DNA of 64,000 nucleotides from Streptococcus sp. HF-1907. GTDB lineage: Bacteria > Bacillota > Bacilli > Lactobacillales > Streptococcaceae. Within the stretch, counting starts at the first letter, position 1, and each line of letters opens with the position of its first letter. Made by a program: the position numbers and the translations under genes. The stretch spans positions 1 through 64,000 of the forward strand of contig NZ_JADNQT010000008.1 of assembly GCF_015594605.1 (NCBI RefSeq). Reading direction: 5' to 3'. Of this stretch, positions 45,409 through 59,604 are shown piece after piece. Below the pieces are notes generated by a model, which saw only the letters and a program-made list of their open reading frames with translations, did not search any database and had not been told where the DNA came from.

Positions 45409-45412
<4 letters not shown>
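44576..45412 (-). CDS. pheA: Prephenate dehydratase
   Basis: A 278-residue monofunctional prephenate dehydratase, which makes phenylpyruvate for phenylalanine. The catalytic domain (1-180) starts MKIAYLGPSGSFTHNAAL and has VPVENSIEGSVHETLD and the Thr-Arg-Phe motif in NYTRFWVLG. The C-terminal ACT domain (about 195-275) contains the ESRP motif in TKIESRPLKT, which binds phenylalanine for feedback inhibition. It overlaps aroK by four bases. Confidence 0.96.
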
Positions 45413-47164
<1,752 letters not shown>

Positions 47165-47293
47165 CTACCCCCAGTATAACTTTTCTACTATTGTATCATA
47201 ATTTGACAGAAGATTTGAACACTTCTTAAAAAAATGATTATCAATTTTGACAAATCGTTAGAATAGCGACCTTCTATCAGGCCGAAGCATACA

Positions 47294-47322
47294 AAAACAC
47301 CCTAGGCGAACCCAGGGTATTT
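47294..47322 (-). terminator. Terminator downstream of eno
   Basis: On the minus strand ACCCT-n-GG and CC-n-AGGGT pair around four bases, followed by GTTTTTG. Confidence 0.85.
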
Positions 47323-47357
47323 AAATCAGATTTCTAAACCCTCAAATAATCAAATGA

Positions 47358-48677
<1,320 letters not shown>

Positions 48678-48697
48678 TTAATATTTTTTACATGTTA

Positions 48698-48726
48698 ATA
48701 ATACCACAATCTAGGCTCAATAACAA
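48698..48726 (-). promoter_or_regulatory. Promoter of eno
   Basis: On the minus strand TTGTTA (48721-48726) and TATTAT (48698-48703) with 17-base spacing, about 42 bases from the start codon. Confidence 0.7.
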
Positions 48727-48737
48727 GAAAAAACGTG

Positions 48738-48752
48738 TTGTAAGCGCTTTTT
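48738..48752. promoter_or_regulatory. cre-like CcpA site upstream of eno
   Basis: TTGTAAGCGCTTTTT fits 14 of 15 positions of the consensus WTGNAANCGNWNNCW. It lies 12 bases upstream of the eno -35 box, where CcpA sites usually activate. It also lies about 100 bases upstream of the divergent DUF1694 gene. Confidence 0.72.
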
Positions 48753-48852
48753 GGTTCGTTTTTTAGGGATTTTGTAATCGCTAAACTTTCTAATGGCATT
48801 TTTTTACTAAATATGATATGTTTGCTTTAAAAGAATACTTTAGGAGATGGAT

Positions 48853-49314
48853 ATGGCTCAACTTGAACAACAACTTTTACAAAAAGCTAGTGGCGAAACG
48901 CGGTTAAATCCAGATGAACAACGCTACTACTCTGGTACTTTTAGAGAACGTGTTCTTTTGACAGTTTCCTCTGAATTAGCCCGCAGTCAGGCTGTTAAAG
49001 ATAATTTTTCAAAAATTTTGGCTGAGCTGAGCGAAACGGTGACACCGATGATCGTGAAATTAACACCCAAGCTTTCTTCAAGTGACCAAATGTATTATAT
49101 GAAGTTAGCAAATCAAGCTGGTATTAATGCTACCATCGTTCATGAAGCTAGTTCTCACTCACCTTTTGCAATCGTTATCCACACCGACCATGCTGTTGAT
49201 TTTCCTGACGATGAGATAGCTATCGAAACACGATTTTCTCAGCTATTAGCTCCAGAAAAAGACAAGCAAAAACCTCAGAAGAAATCTTTTTTGCAAAAAT
49301 TATTTCGTCTATAA
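48853..49314 (+). CDS. YueI/DUF1694-family protein
   Basis: A 153-residue cytosolic protein of the YueI (DUF1694) family of unknown function, beginning MAQLEQQLLQKASGETRLNP and with GTFRERVLLTVS. The first in-frame ATG (48847) touches the AGGAG binding site directly, so I use ATG 48853, six bases away from it. The gene is divergent from eno. Confidence 0.87.
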   Translation: MAQLEQQLLQKASGETRLNPDEQRYYSGTFRERVLLTVSSELARSQAVKDNFSKILAELSETVTPMIVKLTPKLSSSDQMYYMKLANQAGINATIVHEASSHSPFAIVIHTDHAVDFPDDEIAIETRFSQLLAPEKDKQKPQKKSFLQKLFRL

Positions 49315-49356
49315 TTAAAAAGCTCAGCTTGATTACAAATCAGACTGGGCTTTTCT
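49315..49356 (+). terminator. Terminator downstream of the DUF1694 gene
   Basis: AAAAAGCTCAG and CTGGGCTTTT pair, with an inner TGATT/AATCA step, followed by CTTTA. It lies between convergent genes and may work in both directions. Confidence 0.8.
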
Positions 49357-49375
49357 TTAGGTAAACTATCTTGGC

Positions 49376-50011
49376 TCAAACCTCTGACAGTGCTTCTGAA
49401 ATGGCTTGATCGCCAGAAATAAGCTTGATAACCTTGCCAATCGTATTTGGGTAAGCTAGTAGTTCTGCGAGAACTTGGGCTAGATCTGGGATGGAAATGT
49501 TACCAAACTGATCCGAAATCACTTGAATTTTTCCTGTCGCTGCTTCTTCTTTCAAGGCGCCAGGTTGGACTATCGTATAATCTAAATTGGTGTCTGTAAT
49601 CAAGTAATTATCCGCAAAAAACTTGGCTACGTTGTAATCTTTCAGACTAGCAAAGACTGGGTGCTCCCAGCGTTCAGGTTCCAGGGCGAAGAGTGAGCTG
49701 AGCATGATGAAGCGCTTAATGCCTCGTTTTTCAGCGGCTTGTATGACTTTGACGGCTCCAAAGGCGTCAGTTTGTAGCAAATCTTTCCCGCGTGAGCCAG
49801 CGACAAAAATGATAGCTTGGGCTTGGCCAAGCTGCTCTGCCAATTGATCCACTGAATCGTGTAAATCAAACAAAACTGGCGTCACATGGTTCAATTTGAC
49901 AACTGCTTCTGGTCGTCTGGCGCCAGCAAGAACTTCATGACCTGCCTGGCTCAGGATTTCCAATAATTTTTCTGCAACACGTCCTGTGCTTCCAACGACG
50001 AATACTTTCAT
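49376..50011 (-). CDS. NAD(P)-binding oxidoreductase (atypical SDR, NmrA/YwnB-like)
   Basis: A 211-residue Rossmann-fold protein. The dinucleotide motif is FVVGSTGRVAEKLLEIL at the N-terminus (GxxGxxx form), with GARRPE after strand 2, IIFVAGSRGKD, and LSSLFALEPE; a YNVAKFFAD segment is near the classical Tyr/Lys position. It belongs to the atypical short-chain dehydrogenases that act as reductases or redox sensors. The substrate is unknown. AAGGAG precedes the ATG. Confidence 0.85.
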   Translation of the reverse strand: MKVFVVGSTGRVAEKLLEILSQAGHEVLAGARRPEAVVKLNHVTPVLFDLHDSVDQLAEQLGQAQAIIFVAGSRGKDLLQTDAFGAVKVIQAAEKRGIKRFIMLSSLFALEPERWEHPVFASLKDYNVAKFFADNYLITDTNLDYTIVQPGALKEEAATGKIQVISDQFGNISIPDLAQVLAELLAYPNTIGKVIKLISGDQAISEALSEV

Positions 50012-50066
50012 AAATTTCTCCTTGTGTAGATGTTACTAGTGTAACATTCGGTAAAAAGACCTGCAA

Positions 50067-51185
50067 TTATTTGCTACGGTAGATATTGATGAGGTTGCCG
50101 ATATTTTGGGCGGTTCGACTGAGGTTGTCGGAAGCTTGCGCCAGCGTATTTTCCAGCGAATCGACGTTGCTAATAATGGGGAAAGCCGCCTGAATGTTAG
50201 CGGTGGGAAAAGCTGGAAGGTCATCCTTTAAGATGCCACAGATAGCAATCACAGGAATGCCTCGCGGAACTCGACGGGCAATACCTACCGGTGCCTTACC
50301 AGAGAGACTTTGGGCATCCATCCGCCCCTCACCAACCAGAATAAGGTCTGCTGTCTGTACGCGCTGATCAAAGTTTAGAAGGTCCAGAACGGTATCAATT
50401 CCTGACACAATTTTGCCAGCCGCAAAGGTGACTAGCCCTGCTGCCATACCACCGCCAGCGCCAGCACCAGCTAGGTCAAAAATGGCAGGATTGGTTAATT
50501 CATAGAATTGCTTCATATCTTGGTCCACGCAGTCAAATTGAGACTTCGGTAGGCCTTTTTGTTCTGCAAAAACGTGAGTCGCACCTGTCGGTCCGCATAG
50601 AGGATTGGTCACATCAGTAATAACGGTAATCTCCATCTCAAACAGGCTCTGTGGCACTTGTGCATTATCGAAGCAGGTAATACGACCTAGATTGTCGCCG
50701 ATTGGTTCGAGAAGGGTTCCTACATCATCATAGAAGCGATAGCCCAGCCCTGCTGCCATACCGATACCTCCATCGTTGGTGGCACTTCCACCCACACCAA
50801 TCATCAGCCTACGCACGCCAGTATTTGCCAAAAAAAGCATCAGTTCTCCAACACCGCGAGTCGTCAAATATAAGGGGTTTCGTCGATTGCGTGGCACCTG
50901 AGCCAAACCGCAGACCGTCGCCATTTCGAAAACCGCTAAATCGCTAGCACGCGCGTACGTCGCTTCAACTGGCTGACCGAGAGCCCCCGTCACTGTGGTC
51001 GTCTCCTCCTTGAGGTCAAGTCCATAAGCTAGCGCTGCAACCGTGCCTTCACCACCATCGCCAACAGGCATGAGGTCAAAAGAGGCATCCGGTAGAACTT
51101 GAGAAAAACCGTGCTGTAAGGCTGTCGCCACCTCAAGAGCCGATAAACTTTCCTTAAATGAATCTGGAGCGATTAAAATGTGCAT
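50067..51185 (-). CDS. Glycerate kinase (GarK/GlxK type I)
   Basis: A 372-residue kinase that phosphorylates D-glycerate, linking it to glycolysis. It starts MHILIAPDSFKESLSALEVA, a hallmark of the family, followed by PVGDGGEGTVAAL, GVGGSATNDGGIGMAAGLGY, GAGAGGGMAAGLVTF, and LVGEGRMDAQSLSGKAPVGI near the C-terminus. AGGAGG lies before the ATG at 51185. It lies between the CRISPR array terminator and the oxidoreductase gene. Confidence 0.94.
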   Translation of the reverse strand: MHILIAPDSFKESLSALEVATALQHGFSQVLPDASFDLMPVGDGGEGTVAALAYGLDLKEETTTVTGALGQPVEATYARASDLAVFEMATVCGLAQVPRNRRNPLYLTTRGVGELMLFLANTGVRRLMIGVGGSATNDGGIGMAAGLGYRFYDDVGTLLEPIGDNLGRITCFDNAQVPQSLFEMEITVITDVTNPLCGPTGATHVFAEQKGLPKSQFDCVDQDMKQFYELTNPAIFDLAGAGAGGGMAAGLVTFAAGKIVSGIDTVLDLLNFDQRVQTADLILVGEGRMDAQSLSGKAPVGIARRVPRGIPVIAICGILKDDLPAFPTANIQAAFPIISNVDSLENTLAQASDNLSRTAQNIGNLINIYRSK

Positions 51186-51248
51186 AGAGAAAGCCTCCTT
51201 TATGGTTTGATTTTATTATAATGCAAAATTGGTTAATTGTCGCAAAGA

Positions 51249-51287
51249 AAAAAGATAAGCCCTAGCTCCTAGCTGGGACTTATCTGG
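51249..51287 (-). terminator. Terminator of the CRISPR array transcript
   Basis: On the minus strand AGATAAGTCCCAGCTAGGAG pairs with the following CTAGGG-CTTATCT and is followed by TTTTTTC. It lies 53 bases beyond the last repeat in the direction of array transcription. Confidence 0.85.
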
Positions 51288-51339
51288 GAGATTTTACTAT
51301 CGTTCAAACCGAATTTTTGGTTTGTCATGAGCCACTTCT

Positions 51340-52629
51340 GTTTTGGGACCATTCGAAACAACACAGCTCTAAAACCTAATCAGGTACTCTGTGATATGCT
51401 ATACAGTTTTGGGACCATTCGAAACAACACAGCTCTAAAACTGAACCGCAGAAACCAAGATTGTGTACTTAGTTTTGGGACCATTCGAAACAACACAGCT
51501 CTAAAACCAACAAGCTGGTTGCAAGCACATGACGTTAGTTTTGGGACCATTCGAAACAACACAGCTCTAAAACAGCGCTCTGATAACAGTATCTCTCCAA
51601 CGTGTTTTGGGACCATTCGAAACAACACAGCTCTAAAACTCAGTAACTTGCCAAACAAAAAAGTTACTTGTTTTGGGACCATTCGAAACAACACAGCTCT
51701 AAAACAAAAATCAAGTGTTCGCTTTGCTTTTAAAGGTTTTGGGACCATTCGAAACAACACAGCTCTAAAACCATCTATGATAGGTACAGGTAAGCCTCCC
51801 TGTTTTGGGACCATTCGAAACAACACAGCTCTAAAACCAATATCAACGCCGTCAAGAATAACAGTTGGTTTTGGGACCATTCGAAACAACACAGCTCTAA
51901 AACATTGGCGGAGGTATAATTCATCAAAACTAAGTTTTGGGACCATTCGAAACAACACAGCTCTAAAACTTACATAACCGTCAGAGGAAATGGATTCGGG
52001 TTTTGGGACCATTCGAAACAACACAGCTCTAAAACATTATACATATCTTGACAAGCGTTAATAGTGTTTTGGGACCATTCGAAACAACACAGCTCTAAAA
52101 CAGCAACTTGCATTTTTGGTGCATCCTCATTGTTTTGGGACCATTCGAAACAACACAGCTCTAAAACGAAAATTATTACACTATTGATATAGACGGAGTT
52201 TTGGGACCATTCGAAACAACACAGCTCTAAAACTTTAGCTTGTCCTGGTACTTCAATTGACGTGTTTTGGGACCATTCGAAACAACACAGCTCTAAAACG
52301 CCTAGTGGTCATTTTGTCCATATTGGCATGTTTTGGGACCATTCGAAACAACACAGCTCTAAAACACATGAAGCTATTGAAGTGATTACGAAGAAGTTTT
52401 GGGACCATTCGAAACAACACAGCTCTAAAACAGGGCAACTATGTTATTCCAGATATTGATAGTTTTGGGACCATTCGAAACAACACAGCTCTAAAACGTG
52501 TGGGTCGTTGTCGGCGACAGGGCAGTTGTTTTGGGACCATTCGAAACAACACAGCTCTAAAACAACAGTTATCTATATCAATCGCAGAGGAGGGTTTTGG
52601 GACCATTCGAAACAACACAGCTCTAAAAC
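51340..52629 (-). CRISPR. Type II-A CRISPR array, 20 repeats and 19 spacers
   Basis: Twenty apparently identical 36-bp repeats occur every 66 bp from 51340 to 52594; all 19 spacers are 30 bp. On the transcribed (minus) strand the repeat begins GTTTTAGAGCTGTGTTGTTT and ends CCCAAAAC, the S. pyogenes/S. thermophilus-CRISPR3 type. The leader-proximal end is at 52629 next to csn2; the distal end at 51340 shows no degenerate repeat. By eye I saw no spacer matching other parts of the window. The reading frames that span the array are artefacts of the 66-bp period. Confidence 0.98.
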
Positions 52630-52732
52630 CTCGTGGACCATTTTTTGTCACGAAATTTCGTAATCGCGCCATTCGCCTCAGCTAGACTTCAGTTTCGAAA
52701 ATTCCTTGATATAACTGTGTCTGTTAGGATAA
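52630..52732 (-). promoter_or_regulatory. CRISPR leader
   Basis: The 103-bp AT-rich segment between csn2 and the first repeat. On the minus strand it ends TGGTCCACGAG directly before the repeat, close to the leader-anchoring sequence (CTRCGAG) needed for new-spacer integration in this II-A group. A TATAAT at 52732-52737 overlapping the csn2 stop codon is the likely -10 box of the pre-crRNA promoter; the -35 is poor. Confidence 0.8.
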
Positions 52733-54609
<1,877 letters not shown>

Positions 54610-54610
<1 letters not shown>

Positions 54611-57600
54611 TATTTCTCACCTAACTTTTCTAAATCGATACGAGTTTCGTATAAGCCTGTTATTGATTGGTGGATAAGAGTTCCATTAATACAAGGTAAA
54701 AGATAATCTTTCCTTCCCGTATACTGCTTTTGATTTAGTTTCGTTCCCAAAAAATTAAATGGTGACGTTGCTCCTAATTTAGTAAACCCTAACAAGGTAA
54801 TAAAATCAGTCGATAAATCTTCTATTGATACTGTTGTACGTTTTCTTTTATAAGTTTCTTCGATTTTTTGAACATGCTCTTTCCCTAATTTACACTTTTT
54901 GGAAAAACTAATAATTTCATCGAACAACACATCAAATTGTTGTTTATGATTTTGAAGATAATTCATGCTCAAGTCATTATCTAAATGGTGTGCATGATAC
55001 AATAATTTTTGAGAATTTTTAGACACAATCAATTGATTACCTTTATGAACCTCCTTGGCACTTGCCCACATTCTTTTAACGCCGTCACCAACATCTACTA
55101 GGCTATATTTAGGTAATTTTACGATGCTATTATTATCGACATTTTTATACCCTTTATTTCTCAGATAGTTCACTGAATCTTTTTCAAATTTTTTCTTATC
55201 CATTACTGCGATTGGAATTAATTGTTTATCTTTTGTAAGCAACAAAATCGGATAAGCTGTAGTTGGCTTTTGATACCCTCCGTATTTTTTAGCGTCTAAT
55301 CCCTCCTTAATAGGAACCAATTTATCAGGATTAACATTCTTTGGAGATACTATATTGTTATCAAACAATCCCCCATTTTGCCCTACTGTCTGCTCTTCAA
55401 CCTTCTTCACAATATTGACTTGAGGGTATGATAGAACCCTCCTAATATTCTTAATATGGTCTTCTTTTTTCCATACTATTACCCCATTTTCATCTACCTT
55501 AATGTTATCTTTTGCAAAGAAGCGCATAATATTTGAATAAAAGAACCGTTTAAGAGTTGCTTTCCCATAGCCCTCTTTGCTTTCTTTCACTACCTTTTTG
55601 AGATTAACTTTTTTATATTCTCCATATACAAATTCTGATGCTAATTGGGGATATACACCTAGTAAAGCCGTCCCCACTACTACATTAAGATAAGCATCAT
55701 GCGCATGGTGATAATCATTGATTTCACGGACTTTGTAAAGCTGAAAGTTCTTACGAAATTGTGAAACAAGGCTTGATTTTAAAGTAACAATTTTGACTTT
55801 ATGAATAGTCTTTTTATTTTCATCTACTTCTGTATTAAAACGTGCATCTAATATCTGTGCCACATGTTTTGTGATTTGACGTGTTTCAACCAGCTGACGC
55901 TTGATGAAACCTGCCTTATCAGCATCTGTCAAACCACCTCGCTCTGCCTTGGTTAAGTTATCAAATTTACGTTTGGAAATCAGCTTAGCATCAAATAGCC
56001 GTTGCCAGTCTGTTCTTCTAGCACGAACAATATCAATACTTGGAACATCATCTGATTTACCGCGATTTTTTGCAGAGCTCGTCAACACTTTATTATCAAT
56101 AGAGTCGTCTTTGATAAAAGCTTGCGGAATGATATGGTCAATATCATATTGGCTTAAGTTATCAATATCGAGTGCCTCTCCTGTGTACATATCCTTGCCA
56201 TTTTGGATATAGTAGAGGAAGAGCCTATCACTTCGCAAAGCATCATTATCTGTCGGGTATTTCTTAAGTATGTCACCGTTCAGTTCTTTGAGTGAGTCTT
56301 GTAGCCGTTTCAATCTTTGTTGCGAGCGATTCCGACCGCCTTGTGTTGTCTGATTTTCACGCGCCATTTCAATGACAATATTTTCAGGATTATGCCCCAT
56401 GACCTTAACTAATTCATCAACAATCTTGATACTTTGTAAAATTCCTTTTTTGATGGCCGGACTACCAGCTAAGTTGAAAACAGTCTCTTGAAGATTATCA
56501 ACGTCCCCAATCACTTGAGCTTTCTCAATCTCATCTTTAAAAGAAAGGCTATCATCATGAATCAGTTGCATAAAGTTACGATTAGCACGCCCGTCATCAA
56601 TCAAATAATCAAGAATGGTTTTATGATTTTCTTTATTTCGAATACCATTAATCAGTTTATAGGACAGTCTTCCCCAACCAGTATAATGGCGACATCCTAA
56701 CTTTTTAAGTTGTTCCTTTGTCAAAATATCACTGTACTTCTGCAGACGTTGACGAATCATCTCTCGATCCTCAAAAAGTGTCAGTGTCTGAATAATATCC
56801 TCGATAATACCTTGATTAGCCTTATCATCTAAAAAGTCTTTATCAAGAATTTTCAATAAATCGTGGTAAGTGCCTAAAGAAGCGTTGAAAGCTTTATTCT
56901 CTTTATCTAAACCTGTCAAATCAACAATTCTAAATTCTTCAAACTCTAATTTCAGATAGTTTAAAAGTTTTTCTTTTGTTACTTTGCGGTTAGCTTTAAA
57001 GACAGCGTCAAAAATTTCTTGCTTCATGTTGGCATCAAAAAAGAAAGACTTGCCTTGTTCATTGATATATTTTACCTTGGTTAACTCGTTATAGACGGTG
57101 AAGGTTTCATAAATCAGACTGTGCTTTGGAAGCACCTTTTCTTCTGGCATATAAAGATCATTCAATGTCATTCGTTGAATAAATTTTTCCGCTGATACCT
57201 CTTTGTCCACTACTTCTTCGAAATTCCAAGGTGTGATCTTTTCGTCTGACTTAAATTCCGCCCAGGCAAAGCGACTGTCTTTTCTCGCCAAAGGTCCGAC
57301 ATAATAAGGAATTTTAAATGTGAGGATCCTTTCTATTTTATCCTGATTTTCCTTTAAAAATGGGTAAAATTCACCCTGACGGCGTAAAACTGCATGCATC
57401 TCTTGCAAATGAATCTGATAAGGAATAGAGCCATTATCAAAAGTTCTTTGTTTTCTCAAAAAATCTTCGCGTTTAATTTTCTCTAGGAAATACTGGCTTC
57501 CGTCAACTTTGGATAGAAGAGACTCAGTATATTTATAGAAAACTTCTTGCTTTACACCCTTTTCAATATAACCAGCATAGCCATTTGCTGATGAATTCCT

Positions 57601-58662
57601 AAACATTTCCTTATATTCTTTAGACGTTTTGCCAAATTGCTTTGCCACTGCCAGCTTAAGTTTAGCTAAATCTTCCTCATGCTCTTTGTAACGTTCTATC
57701 ATTGAAGCAGATAAAGGAGCCTTTGTTGAATTGTCAGAGACTGTCAAGATACCTGCCAATAAAGCTACATCGTAGAGCCTTTTAGCCGCAGAAAAGACAT
57801 CAGCATAGCCATCACCAATCCTAGCCAATAGATTTTCTAAGTCTTCTTCATAGGTATCCTTGGAGAATTGAAGAGAAGTTTTTTCTTCTAGACCAAAATG
57901 CTTTTTGAAATCAGCACTGTTGCCCACAATCAACTTCAAAAATTCAGCAAATCGTCCGTTTGATTTTTCCTGTGGATAAAGAGCCAAGATTTTGTCTTTT
58001 TTGGCAGATTTACTGATTTTGTCAGAGAGAATCGATTCCACCTGAATGCCTTCATCTGAAAGATTAGTTTCAAAAACTGAATCATAAGTTTGAAGAAATT
58101 GCGTATATGAACTTTGAATATCAGAATTTTCTGCCTTAAAATTTTTATCCTCAATCAAAAAATGCCCACGAAACTTAATCATATGAGCCAAAGCAAGATA
58201 AACTAAACGTAAATCAGCCTTCTCAGATGAATCTGCCAGATGCTTTCTTAAATGGTAAATTGTTGGAAAATCTTTATGGTAGGCAACTTCCTCACCTTGA
58301 TTCCCAAAAATGGGATGCTTATCATAATCCTTATCTTTTGCAACATAAAATGATTCATTTAAACGATGAAAGAATGACTCATCAATCTTTGTCATCTCCT
58401 CAGCAAAAATTTCTTGCAAATAGCGAAGGCGATTTTTACGACGAGTATATCGACGACGCGCTGTCCGTTTCAATCTAGTTGCTTCTGCAGTCTCACCGCT
58501 ATCAAACAGCAAAGCTCCAATTAAATTTTTCTTGGTGCTTTTTCTATCTGTGTTGCCTAAAACTTTCATCTTTTTAGCAGGAACCTTGTAATCATCAGTA
58601 ATAACAGCCCATCCAACACTATTAGTACCGATATCAAGCCCGATAGAGTATGGTTTTGTCAT
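54610..58662 (-). CDS. cas9: Cas9 (type II-A) with a Gln-Lys-Gln PAM-reading motif
   Basis: A 1350-residue RNA-guided nuclease. RuvC-I is [15 protein letters not shown] with catalytic Asp10; the arginine-rich bridge helix is at about 60-90 ([20 protein letters not shown]). The REC lobe follows, RuvC-II has [13 protein letters not shown], the HNH motif has [11 protein letters not shown] with the catalytic His, and RuvC-III has HHAHDAYLN. The PAM-interacting C-terminal domain aligns with S. pyogenes Cas9 (conserved [17 protein letters not shown]). At the site of the PAM-reading Arg1333-Lys-Arg1335 it has Gln1311-Lys-Gln1313 in [14 protein letters not shown] precedes the ATG at 58662. All catalytic residues are present. 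Confidence 0.98.
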
Positions 58663-58684
58663 AAAAATCTCCTTTAAAATTTTC

Positions 58685-58713
58685 TTGCAATAAATTAATT
58701 AGTGTTGTAGAAT
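58685..58713 (+). promoter_or_regulatory. Promoter of the tracrRNA
   Basis: TTGCAA (58685-58690) and TAGAAT (58708-58713) are exactly 17 bases apart on the plus strand, so a transcript would begin near 58720, at the first base of the anti-repeat. Confidence 0.75.
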
Positions 58714-58719
58714 AAGTAT

Positions 58720-58815
58720 GTTGGGACCATTCGAAACAACACAGCAATGTTAAAATAAGGTTTTATCCGTATTCAACTTTGTGAAAAGTGGGCACCGATT
58801 CGGTGCTTTTTTATT
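58720..58815 (+). ncRNA. tracrRNA
   Basis: An anti-repeat of 25 bases (58721-58745, beginning TTGGGACCATTCGAAACAAC) is identical to positions 5-29 of the plus-strand repeat. It is followed by the lower stem and nexus AATGTTAAAATAAGGTTTTA, and the 3' hairpin GGCACCGATTCGGTGC with TTTTTT as terminator. The order matches the S. pyogenes tracrRNA. It is transcribed opposite to cas9 and lies 58 bases upstream of the cas9 start. RNase III (rnc at 12652) should process the duplex. Confidence 0.95.
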
Positions 58816-58855
58816 TTTCAAAATTTCCCATAAGTCTATTTTACTCTAGATAATC

Positions 58856-58890
58856 AAAAATGCAAGCGCTATCTAAACGCTTGCATTTTT
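58856..58890. terminator. Bidirectional terminator between tracrRNA and serB
   Basis: AAAAATGCAAGCG and CGCTTGCATTTTT form a perfect 13-bp stem with a nine-base loop, directly beyond the serB stop. Confidence 0.9.
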
Positions 58891-58893
58891 GTT

Positions 58894-59541
58894 TTACTTG
58901 TTTTCATTCACTTTATCCAATATTCCAATCACCTGATACAAATCCTTCTCGTTGATTTGGTAAGGGGCTTCTTCTCGGACGATTGGTTTGGCGCAGAAGG
59001 CGATTCCGATGCCTGCTGCATGAATCATTGGTAGGTCGTTGGCACCGTCTCCCATGGCAATGGTTTGTGTCATGGTTAGATTATTTTGGCTTGCCCACTC
59101 TTCGAGCATGGTCTTTTTCACAGTTTTGGTAACAATGTCTCCGACCACTCTTCCTGTGAGGACGCCGTCTTGGACCTCTAATCGGTTGGCTTTAACATAA
59201 TCAATGCCGAGCTGACTGGCCAGCACATCCACAGTTTCATGGAAACCACCTGAAACCAGGCCAACCTTAAAGCCACGCGCATGCAATTCATCCACCAAAT
59301 CCTTAGCACCAGGTGTAAAATGAATCTCTTCTAGAACCTCGTCAAAAATGATTTCTGGAAGCCCCTCGAGAAGGCCAACGCGCTCACGAAGGGCAGCTTC
59401 AAAGTCCAACTCACCACGCATGGCGCGCTCAGTGATACCCGCTACTCGCTCACCAACACCTGCTTTCTCGCCTAGTATATCGATACCTTCTTCCATGATG
59501 AGCGTGCTATCGACATCCATCACCAACAATCCATTAGTCAT
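58894..59541 (-). CDS. serB: Phosphoserine phosphatase
   Basis: A 215-residue HAD phosphatase that releases serine from phosphoserine, the last step of serine synthesis. Motif I is LLVMDVDSTLI with the nucleophile Asp, motif II is GLVSGGFHETVD, and motif III is MGDGANDLPMI. The length matches the short SerB form without ACT domain. AGGAGA precedes the ATG at 59541. It lies alone between the CRISPR locus and a pseudogene. Confidence 0.95.
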   Translation of the reverse strand: MTNGLLVMDVDSTLIMEEGIDILGEKAGVGERVAGITERAMRGELDFEAALRERVGLLEGLPEIIFDEVLEEIHFTPGAKDLVDELHARGFKVGLVSGGFHETVDVLASQLGIDYVKANRLEVQDGVLTGRVVGDIVTKTVKKTMLEEWASQNNLTMTQTIAMGDGANDLPMIHAAGIGIAFCAKPIVREEAPYQINEKDLYQVIGILDKVNENK

Positions 59542-59604
59542 CAGAATTCTCCTTTAGCTTTTGTTATATTTTACCAAACTTATCGGAGTTTTTCATTTAT
59601 TTTT

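Noticed and set aside
51376..52593. Possible self-targeting spacers
   Set aside because: Reading all 19 spacers against the window by eye gave no match; the rest of the genome is not available.
51327..52685. Long open frames on both strands through 51.3-52.7 kb with recurrent FGTIRNNTALK or FRAVLFRMVPK
   Set aside because: They are translations of the CRISPR repeat; the 66-bp unit is a multiple of three, so frames stay open without being genes.
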